This document shows positions 1 to 4,474 of a stretch of DNA of 5,843 bases, in pieces. Origin of the DNA: Clostridiaceae bacterium (GTDB taxonomy: Bacteria; Bacillota; Clostridia; Oscillospirales; Acutalibacteraceae); contig JAEDGF010000104.1 in assembly GCA_016297645.1 (NCBI GenBank), positions 1 to 5,843 of the forward strand, read 5' to 3'. The notes beneath the pieces are model-generated. The model worked only from the letters and a program-made list of their open reading frames with translations. It had not been told where the DNA came from and searched no databases. The position numbers and the translations under genes were made by a program. Position 1 is the stretch's first letter. Every line of letters starts with the position of its first letter.

Positions 1-30
1 AAAAAGCGTCGGCACAACCGGCGTTTTTTT
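1..30 (+). terminator. Intrinsic terminator of a gene left of the window
   Basis: Bases 1-12 pair with 18-29 around the 5-nt loop CACAA. The stem core is GCGTCGG/CCGGCG with G-T wobbles at 9/21 and 6/24, continues as A-T pairs, and runs into seven Ts (24-30). The wobbles are legal pairs only in the rightward transcript and become A-C mismatches on the other strand, so it most likely ends a rightward gene outside the window. The A-run on the 5' side could give weak leftward activity. Confidence 0.72.
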
Positions 31-140
31 ATGTCTGCGGACACCCGTTTTTTGTGATTTTTCCGTAGAAATTTTTTCTTTTCCGGTGTTTTCCGACCGC
101 CCCCGGGAACAATACCATCGCAGGACAAAAAGAATATTTT
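31..140. other. T-rich intergenic stretch, no gene seen
   Basis: This stretch lies between the terminator at the left edge and the stem-loops at 141-222. It is rich in T-runs (48-53, 58-62, 72-77) and has no ORF with a ribosome binding site. A promoter for the small gene at 240 should lie here or just after it. The best AT-rich candidate is around AGAATATTTT at 131-140, but I find no convincing -35 element at the right distance, so no promoter is called. Confidence 0.4.
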
Positions 141-222
141 CAGACTCACGGGACAGCTCTCCCGAGGGTCTGCGTGCCGCAGTGCGTCCGAACGACTCTC
201 CCGTTTTTCGGCATTCTGCGGC
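141..222 (+). promoter_or_regulatory. Structured 5' leader: two tandem stem-loops before the small gene
   Basis: Stem-loop 1: CAGACTC (141-147) pairs with GGGTCTG (166-172). After a single A-A mismatch (148/165), CGGGA (149-153) pairs with TCCCG (160-164), closing a 6-nt loop. That is 12 pairs, one of them G-U. Stem-loop 2 starts 3 nt later: GCCGCAG (176-182) pairs with CTGCGGC (216-222), and CCGAA (188-192) can pair with TTCGG (207-211) inside it. Stem 2 ends 2 nt before the ribosome binding site of the 240-476 gene. Neither stem is followed by a T-run, so they are not terminators. This could be a cis-regulatory RNA or simply a stable leader. I do not recognise a known riboswitch class. Confidence 0.5.
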
Positions 223-239
223 GGAAAGGAATCAAAAAA

Positions 240-476
240 ATGAATTCACGGAACACAAAAAATACAGAAAACAAAAGAAAAGCGGTAAACGGAGGCAAGA
301 ACCGCCCCCTTATCGAAAAGAATTCCGTAAAAAATCCAAAAAGCAATACGGACATGAAAGCATCGGAGCTTGCGCGCGAGTTTTCCGCCCCCGACGGAAC
401 CGACCCCCTCGGCAGCTACACCGGCACAACGGAGGATCGCTTTGACCTACCGCAGCAGGACGCAGACGACCTGTGA
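240..476 (+). CDS. Small protein of unknown function with a QDADDL C-terminal tail
   Basis: This 78-residue protein starts at the ATG that follows AAAGGA (225-230) at 9-nt spacing; an in-frame ATG at 174 has no ribosome binding site and lies inside the leader helices. Residues 1-40 are very rich in Lys, Asn and Arg and look disordered. The C-terminal third is acidic and ends DPLGSYTG (55-62), then QDADDL (73-78). I recall tails of the form DPxGSYTG...QDADDL on many uncharacterised clostridial small proteins; that recall supports this reading frame but gives no function. There is no signal peptide, membrane segment or cysteine. The gene stands alone behind a folded leader, and its stop is followed almost at once by the hairpin at 478-527, shared with convergent trpS. 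Confidence that it is coding is good. Its role is unknown. Confidence 0.68.
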   Translation: MNSRNTKNTENKRKAVNGGKNRPLIEKNSVKNPKSNTDMKASELAREFSAPDGTDPLGSYTGTTEDRFDLPQQDADDL

Positions 477-477
477 C

Positions 478-527
478 AAAAAAGAACAAAGCTCTCGCTG
501 CGGCGTTATTCCGCAACGGGAGCCTTG
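478..527 (-). terminator. Intrinsic terminator of trpS, in the convergent gap
   Basis: Read leftward, a long stem forms between 511-527 and 487-503 around a 7-nt loop (504-510). It is about 17 bp with one A-C mismatch (495/519) and two G-T pairs. It is followed by the U-rich tract TTTGTTCTTTTTT (490-478). This suits trpS, which ends at 649. On the other strand the hairpin is at least as stable, but it is followed by TTGTCCTG, a poor T-tract, so it may only partly stop rightward transcription from the 240-476 gene. Confidence 0.68.
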
Positions 528-571
528 TCCTGTATTATAATGTAATCCCTTTTAAGCATGAAAGATGTTAC

Positions 572-607
572 GGGCAGCGGATAGGTACGCTCCGGGTTTT
601 GCTGCCC
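572..607 (-). other. Stem-loop in the trpS 3' untranslated region
   Basis: GGGCAGC (572-578) and GCTGCCC (601-607) form a perfect 7-bp stem around a 22-nt loop. It sits between the trpS stop codon and the trpS terminator, in an otherwise empty stretch of about 120 bases. No T-run follows on either strand, so it is probably not a terminator itself. It could protect the trpS mRNA 3' end or be incidental. Confidence 0.35.
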
Positions 608-648
608 TGTTCGAGTCGGTGTGCGGATGCGTCCGAATTCTCAGCACA

Positions 649-1659
649 TCACAGCTGATAGAAGCCGACCTTTTTCATGACCTTGCGCATTGTGCGGCGT
701 GCGATCGCGCTCGCCTTTTCGGCGCCCTCGGCGGCACATTTTTCAATGTACTGCTTGTCGGTGAGAATATGCTCGTACTCCTCGCGAAGCGGACGAAGCT
801 CCTCCGCAACAGCCTCCGCAACGGCAGCCTTGAAATCGCCGTAGCCCTTGCCGTCAAACTCGCGCTCGATCTCGGCAAAGTCCTTGCCGGTGCAGCAGGA
901 GTAAATAGTCATCAGGTTGTTTATGCCTGCCTTGCCCTCGGCATAGTAGACGCGTGCCTCGGAGTCGGTGACGGCGCTCTTTATCTTTTTAACGACGGTG
1001 TCGGTGGAATCGGTGAGCGAGATGAATGCCTTGACATTGGGGTCGGACTTGCTCATCTTCTTCTCAGGCTCTTGAAGCGACAGAATCTTCGCGCCGTGCT
1101 TGCCGATGTACGGCTCGGGGAGCTTGAAAACATCTCCGTAGATACTGTTGAAGCGTGCGGCGATGTCGCGGGTGATTTCGAGGTGCTGCTTCTGGTCGTC
1201 GCCGACGGGAACCATATCCGCCTGATAGAGAAGAATGTCGGCAGCCATGAGGATGGGGTATGTGAACAGACCTACATTTACATTGTCCGCATGACGGGCG
1301 GACTTATCCTTGAACTGAGTCATGCGCGACGCTTCGCCGAACTGCGTGTAGCAGTTGAGGACCCAGCCGAGCAGCGCGTGCTCCTGAACATGGCTCTGCA
1401 TGAAAACTATATTCTTTTCGGGGTCAAGCCCGAGAGCGAGAAGCATTGCATACATCTCGACCGAACGGCGTCTTAAATCGGCAGGCTTGCTTCTGACGGT
1501 TATCGCGTGCAGGTCGGCAACGCCGAAGATACAGTCGTTATCGCGAGCCATTTCCTTCCAGTTTTTGAAAGCGCCGAGGTAGTTGCCGAGGGTGGGCGTA
1601 CCGGATGCCTGAACAAGACTCAGCACCGTTTTTTTGTTTTCGGAAGTATTATTGTCCAT
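649..1659 (-). CDS. trpS: Tryptophanyl-tRNA synthetase
   Basis: A 336-residue class I aminoacyl-tRNA synthetase that activates tryptophan with ATP and charges tRNA-Trp in the cytoplasm; the length is normal for bacterial TrpS. Visible motifs are the HIGH-equivalent TLGN (23-26) within SGTPTLGNYLGA, AADILLYQAD (139-148) carrying the conserved Asp of the tryptophan pocket, GDDQKQHLE (153-161), and KMSKS (201-205). The C-terminal part is the usual helical anticodon-binding domain. The start is the ATG at 1659, preceded by GGAG with 8-nt spacing. An in-frame ATG 45 bases upstream (1704) has no such site and would add a non-conserved N-terminus. The gene is transcribed alone, divergently from the lipoprotein gene. 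No T-box leader, common for clostridial trpS genes, is seen. Confidence 0.97.
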   Translation of the reverse strand: MDNNTSENKKTVLSLVQASGTPTLGNYLGAFKNWKEMARDNDCIFGVADLHAITVRSKPADLRRRSVEMYAMLLALGLDPEKNIVFMQSHVQEHALLGWVLNCYTQFGEASRMTQFKDKSARHADNVNVGLFTYPILMAADILLYQADMVPVGDDQKQHLEITRDIAARFNSIYGDVFKLPEPYIGKHGAKILSLQEPEKKMSKSDPNVKAFISLTDSTDTVVKKIKSAVTDSEARVYYAEGKAGINNLMTIYSCCTGKDFAEIEREFDGKGYGDFKAAVAEAVAEELRPLREEYEHILTDKQYIEKCAAEGAEKASAIARRTMRKVMKKVGFYQL

Positions 1660-1781
1660 ATTTTTCACTCCAAGCAAAACGAATGTTCCGCCATGTCGCG
1701 ACAAAACTCACAGCTGCCGCGTCACGGATACCGGACGGGCGGTGTTCATCACGGGGCGGACTTCGCCGGGCGGAGAATGTA

Positions 1782-1806
1782 CATATATAGTATCACACCG
1801 TTACAA
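1782..1806 (-). promoter_or_regulatory. Candidate trpS promoter region
   Basis: On the minus strand, TGTGATACTATATATG (1797-1782) contains an extended -10-like element, TGTGATACT, and overlapping TACTAT and TATATA hexamers. A -35-like TTGTAA lies at 1806-1801 but is too close to these hexamers, and nothing good lies 17 bases upstream. The position, about 125-145 bases before the trpS start, and the AT-richness within a GC-rich stretch make it the best candidate. The leader between it and the gene (1660-1780) is GC-rich with only weak hairpins. Confidence 0.35.
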
Positions 1807-1854
1807 AAAAAGAAAGCATTTTTTTGAAATCTTTGTAAATAATGGCGCATACAC

Positions 1855-1883
1855 TTGAAAAAAAACGGTGTATGGGGTAAAAT
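1855..1883 (+). promoter_or_regulatory. SigA-type promoter of the DUF3048 lipoprotein gene
   Basis: TTGAAA (1855-1860) and TAAAAT (1878-1883) are separated by exactly 17 bases, each 5 of 6 matches to consensus. Transcription should start near 1890, leaving a leader of about 40 nt. The -10 and flank GTAAAATAGAC closely resemble GTAAAATGGAC at the next promoter (3062-3072). Confidence 0.75.
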
Positions 1884-1892
1884 AGACCTTAC

Positions 1893-1911
1893 TTCGACAG
1901 AATTTGTCGAA
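1893..1911 (+). promoter_or_regulatory. Palindrome of two inverted Spo0A-like boxes
   Basis: TTCGACAGAATTTGTCGAA is a perfect 7-bp inverted repeat with a 5-bp centre. The right arm with its flank, TTTGTCGAA (1903-1911), matches the Bacillus 0A-box consensus TTTGTCRAA exactly; the left arm read on the other strand gives TCTGTCGAA, 8 of 9. It lies at about +3 to +22 from the predicted start, the kind of position where Spo0A-P represses abrB in B. subtilis. The same bases could form an mRNA hairpin ending 2 bases before AAAGGAG at 1914-1920. Operator and hairpin readings are both open. Confidence 0.5.
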
Positions 1912-1929
1912 AAAAAGGAGAACCCGAAA

Positions 1930-3009
1930 ATGTCAAAAAGAATCATTGCACTCGCACTCGCGGCAGCACTTACACTCTCATCGGCAGCCGCACTCTCAGC
2001 ATGTAAAAAAGACGACGAAACTCCGTCCGACATAACCGAAGCCACCGCGGCAGAGAACTTGCAGACCGAGGCTCCGGCACCTGCCGGTGTTACGGATCCG
2101 CTCACGGGTCTTACGGGCTACGACGAAAAATATGTCGGTCAGAAGCTCGTTGCGGTAGTTGTCGAAAACTCCCCGTCGGCGCGTCCCCAGTGGGGAATGA
2201 GCACGCCCGACATACTCATGGAATACGAGGTTGAGGGGGGCATATCCCGTATGCTCTGGCTCTACTCGAATATAGATAAGCTCCCCGACACGATAGGTCC
2301 GGTAAGAAGCGCACGCCACGACATTGTCGAGCTTGCACTCGGGCTTGACGCGCTTTTCGTCCACTGCGGCGGAAGCACCTTCGCATACGACAAAATCAAA
2401 AGCTACTCCGGCACTCTCAGCGAGGTGGACGGAATGCAGTCCCAGTCGTTCTTTGTAAGAGATCGGTCGCGCAACACGGCAAGCGAACACCGACTTACCC
2501 TCAAAAGCGGCGGACTTCGCGATTGGATATCGTCCTCCGGCATAAACATGACCGTAAACGAAGCGTACAAAAAGCCGTTTTCGTTCGCGTCCTCGGCGGT
2601 AACTCCCTCGGGCGGCGACTGCCTTTCGGCGCAGATATCCTACTCGCCCTCCTACAACTACGAGTTCAAATATGACTCGGCTGCGGCAAAATACAACTGC
2701 TTCATAAACGGCTCCGAGCGCAAGGACGACGCAGGCATTCAGTGCGCATACACGAATGTTGTCGTTCTCTACACCGACATGGCCGCGATGGGAACCTCCT
2801 CGGGACACCAGGATTTGAAGCTCGAAAACGGCGGCACCGGATTCTTCGCGTCAAACGGAAAATACGAGGAGATTAAGTGGACAAAGGGCGGCGACAGGGA
2901 TATGCTCAAGCTCACAAAAGCGGACGGCAGCGAACTTTCTCTCTCCCCCGGCAACTCCTACATAGGCTTTGTGAGAAGCACGCGCAGCTCCTCGACTGTC
3001 ATAGGCTGA
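1930..3009 (+). CDS. DUF3048 domain lipoprotein (YerB-like)
   Basis: A 359-residue lipoprotein anchored on the outer face of the cell membrane. The start is the ATG 9 bases after AAAGGAG; an in-frame ATG at 1857-1855 spacing upstream overlaps the promoter and is not used. The signal peptide is KR followed by an Ala/Leu-rich core and the lipobox LSAC, with Cys25 as the lipidated residue, then a Glu/Thr/Ala/Pro linker to about 55. The DUF3048 N-terminal domain spans roughly 56-200, with ENSPSARPQWG (79-89), GPVRSARHDIVEL (123-135) and FVHCGGS (143-149). The C-terminal domain spans about 235-350, with YTNVVVLYTDM and a closing LSLSPGNSYIGFV. The family is widespread in Firmicutes, including B. 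subtilis YerB; its biochemical function is unknown to me. The gene has its own promoter and possible Spo0A-type operator, and looks monocistronic or weakly linked to the next gene. Confidence 0.93.
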   Translation: MSKRIIALALAAALTLSSAAALSACKKDDETPSDITEATAAENLQTEAPAPAGVTDPLTGLTGYDEKYVGQKLVAVVVENSPSARPQWGMSTPDILMEYEVEGGISRMLWLYSNIDKLPDTIGPVRSARHDIVELALGLDALFVHCGGSTFAYDKIKSYSGTLSEVDGMQSQSFFVRDRSRNTASEHRLTLKSGGLRDWISSSGINMTVNEAYKKPFSFASSAVTPSGGDCLSAQISYSPSYNYEFKYDSAAAKYNCFINGSERKDDAGIQCAYTNVVVLYTDMAAMGTSSGHQDLKLENGGTGFFASNGKYEEIKWTKGGDRDMLKLTKADGSELSLSPGNSYIGFVRSTRSSSTVIG

Positions 3010-3039
3010 AAATAACCATAAAAAATATACAAAAAACCG

Positions 3040-3068
3040 TTGCTTTTTACGGTCGTTTACAGTAAAAT
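3040..3068 (+). promoter_or_regulatory. SigA-type promoter of the metallophosphoesterase gene
   Basis: TTGCTT (3040-3045) and TAAAAT (3063-3068) are separated by 17 bases, predicting a start near 3075 and a leader of about 100 nt. A short dyad, ACCGT (3036-3040) and ACGGT (3049-3053), overlaps the -35 and spacer. It could be a weak operator or the remains of a terminator for the lipoprotein gene, but its rightward flank CGTTTAC is not a proper T-tract. Confidence 0.6.
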
Positions 3069-3080
3069 GGACATAGACTG

Positions 3081-3143
3081 ACGGGGCTGTCCCGTTCGGC
3101 GCGCTTTCCGTCTTTTTACGGTATCTTTGCACCGGCTGCAAGG
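3081..3143 (+). promoter_or_regulatory. Folded 5' leader of the metallophosphoesterase gene
   Basis: Three small hairpins lie in a row between promoter and gene: ACGGG/CCCGT (3081-3095), CCGT/ACGG (3108-3121) and CTTTGCA/TGCAAGG (3125-3143, 7 pairs, one G-U). A competing pairing of CCGTC (3108-3112) with GACGG (3143-3147) is possible. There is no match to a riboswitch that I know and no T-run. It may be only ordinary leader structure. Confidence 0.3.
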
Positions 3144-3177
3144 ACGGGCGTAAATATAAAAAAAAGGAGCAGAAAAA

Positions 3178-4254
3178 ATGATTGCATTTTTAAAAGCAGC
3201 AGTAGCTTTCTTCACTTCACTTATAGTGATACTTTTCCCCATCTCCCCGGCAACGGCCGGCGGCGAGGACAAGTTTTTCTATGATTGGAACGAGTCCCTC
3301 GCGTACTCCTCCGACGAGTATGCGATTTCACTTGAAAAGACCCCCGGCAAGGACTTCGTAGTCCTCAACTTCACCGATGTTCAGCTTCGCGATATCGAGT
3401 CGTACGGCGCAGAAGGAGAGTTTGCCGAAAAGACGATGGATAAGCTCATCACGGAGATTCAGCCCGACCTCATCACCATGACCGGTGATAACGCGTGGGC
3501 GCCTCTTGCTTATCTCAAACTCATTAAGTTCATCGATTCCTACAATATTCCGTGGGCAGCCGTAATGGGCAACCACGACGGACAGGGACTTGTCAGTGAG
3601 TTCTGGGCGGCATATCATATGAGCGAAGCGAAAAACTGCCTGTTCCAGTGCGGTCCTAAGGACATGGGCTACGGCAACTACATTATAAATATCACCGAAA
3701 ACGGAAAAACTATCCACACCCTGTTCATGCTCGACACACATTCGAGCGCAGCGACCGGCGGCTACGACCACCTTTGGGACAATCAGATAAGCTGGTACAA
3801 GTGGGCTGTTAAGGGTATCGCGGCAGAAAACGGCGGCGAGGTCGTTCAGTCCTCCGCATTCATGCACATTCCGACAAACGAGTACAAGGACGCTTGGGCA
3901 GTGGCATGGAACGCTGACGCAGGCGAGTACAACCCCGAATATGCCGACACCGCTTTCGGCGAGAACACAGAGGACGTATGCTCTCCCCGTGACGACAACC
4001 GCAACGGCTTCTTCGATGTCTGCAAGGAGCTTGGCTCGACAAAGGACATGATCGCGGGTCACGACCATATCAACTGCTCGTCCATTCTCTATAAGGGCAT
4101 CCGTCTTTCGTACGGCATGAAAACCGGCGATGGTTGCTACTGGACTCCCGAAATGAACGGCGGCTCCACTCTCACGATCGCTTCAAACGGCACAACGAGC
4201 TTCGAGCATCACTATGTTGACCCGGCGACGGTTTCGTCCTCGCCCGTTTGCTGA
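3178..4254 (+). CDS. Exported calcineurin-like metallophosphoesterase
   Basis: A 358-residue secreted metallophosphoesterase, expected to hydrolyse phosphate esters with two metal ions; the substrate is unknown. AAGGAG lies 8 bases before the ATG. Residues 1-27 are a signal peptide (one Lys, hydrophobic core, ATA cleavage site before GGED), so the enzyme acts outside the membrane. Family motifs in order are D67-V-Q69 (usually DxH), G103-D-N105, G131-N-H-D134, M229-H230-I-P and G294-H-D-H297. The AFMHIP and AGHDHIN blocks recall the Dcr2/PAP29 branch of the superfamily. All metal ligands are present except that His of the first motif is Gln, a known variation in some branches. The C-terminus (about 300-350) is a beta-rich continuation with no cell-wall anchor. 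The gene has its own promoter and ends in a strong terminator. Confidence 0.93.
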   Translation: MIAFLKAAVAFFTSLIVILFPISPATAGGEDKFFYDWNESLAYSSDEYAISLEKTPGKDFVVLNFTDVQLRDIESYGAEGEFAEKTMDKLITEIQPDLITMTGDNAWAPLAYLKLIKFIDSYNIPWAAVMGNHDGQGLVSEFWAAYHMSEAKNCLFQCGPKDMGYGNYIINITENGKTIHTLFMLDTHSSAATGGYDHLWDNQISWYKWAVKGIAAENGGEVVQSSAFMHIPTNEYKDAWAVAWNADAGEYNPEYADTAFGENTEDVCSPRDDNRNGFFDVCKELGSTKDMIAGHDHINCSSILYKGIRLSYGMKTGDGCYWTPEMNGGSTLTIASNGTTSFEHHYVDPATVSSSPVC

Positions 4255-4259
4255 TTTCA

Positions 4260-4299
4260 TAGGCTGACGGGCGACATGGGTTTGAATCCCGTCAGCCTA
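4260..4299 (+). other. 12-bp stem-loop resembling a tRNA acceptor/T-arm minihelix
   Basis: TAGGCTGACGGG (4260-4271) is perfectly complementary to CCCGTCAGCCTA (4288-4299), with a 16-nt loop. It starts 5 bases after the phosphoesterase stop codon and has no T-run. An alternative fold looks like part of a tRNA: a 7-bp acceptor-like stem TAGGCTG/CAGCCTA plus a T-arm-like hairpin ATGGG-TTTGAAT-CCCGT (4276-4292). D and anticodon arms are absent and no CCA follows, so it is not a functional tRNA gene. Confidence 0.6.
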
Positions 4300-4308
4300 A
4301 GCACGACC

Positions 4309-4351
4309 GCGCTCCCGAGATACATTTTTGCATCAACGGAGCGCTTTTTTT
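4309..4351 (+). terminator. Intrinsic terminator of the metallophosphoesterase gene
   Basis: GCGCTCC (4309-4315) pairs perfectly with GGAGCGC (4338-4344), followed by seven Ts (4345-4351). The 22-nt loop can pair further as GATAC/GCATC with one mismatch. It separates the phosphoesterase transcript from the alpha-galactosidase gene. Confidence 0.88.
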
Positions 4352-4376
4352 CGGATAAAACCCAAATTATGCAACA

Positions 4377-4448
4377 CTGCGGAACGACAAATTCGGTTTG
4401 ACCGACACCGTTCCGGCAGCACATTTGTCAAAACAAGCCGTCACGGCT
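4377..4448 (+). promoter_or_regulatory. Dyad-rich upstream region of the alpha-galactosidase gene, with a Spo0A-like box
   Basis: Three elements are visible. (1) CTGCGGAACG (4377-4386) pairs with CGTTCC-G-GCAG (4409-4419) as 10 bp with one bulged G, enclosing TCGG/CCGA (4393-4405). (2) TTTGTCAAA (4424-4432) matches the 0A-box consensus TTTGTCRAA exactly. (3) AGCCG-TCA-CGGCT (4436-4448) is a 13-bp dyad ending 12 bases before the ribosome binding site. TTGACC (4398-4403) and TTGTCA (4425-4430) are possible -35 elements, but neither has a good -10 17 bases downstream, so the promoter is not located. A sugar-responsive operator would be expected here, but none is identified. Confidence 0.4.
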
Positions 4449-4474
4449 CAAACTAAATAAAAAGGAGCTTTATT

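Noticed and set aside
86..445. 119-codon frame overlapping the small gene in another frame
   Set aside because: It has no ribosome binding site, an Arg/Lys-rich shadow composition, and crosses the leader helices. The frame starting at 240 has the ribosome binding site and the recognisable tail.
534..541. ATTATAAT, which gives a perfect TATAAT on both strands
   Set aside because: No -35 element sits at 16-18 bases on either strand. A leftward transcript would run straight into the trpS terminator.
473..658. Short frame starting at GTG, overlapping the end of the small gene
   Set aside because: It runs through the trpS terminator hairpin and has no ribosome binding site or recognisable sequence.
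565..1476. 303-codon plus-strand frame antisense to trpS
   Set aside because: trpS motifs are unambiguous on the other strand. This frame arises from codon bias and has no ribosome binding site.
1694..1703. Perfect palindrome TGTCGCGACA upstream of trpS
   Set aside because: Ten-base palindromes are expected several times in a window this long, and nothing else marks it as an operator.
1685..1782. Leader peptides before trpS (three very short frames read leftward, two joined by TGATG)
   Set aside because: None has a ribosome binding site and none contains a Trp codon, so attenuation is not supported.
1996..2808. Minus-strand open frame opposite the lipoprotein gene
   Set aside because: Antisense shadow, with low-complexity composition and no start signals.
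3328..4068. Minus-strand open frame opposite the metallophosphoesterase gene
   Set aside because: Antisense shadow of a gene with a complete motif set.
3000..4267. Repeat CATAGGCTGA at 3000-3009 and 4258-4267, with CATAGACTGA at 3072-3081
   Set aside because: Only 10 bases long, partly coding, with no flanking similarity. It does not look like an attachment site or repeat family.
4260..4300. A tRNA gene
   Set aside because: Only acceptor-like and T-arm-like parts exist. There are no D or anticodon arms, C56 is missing and no CCA follows.
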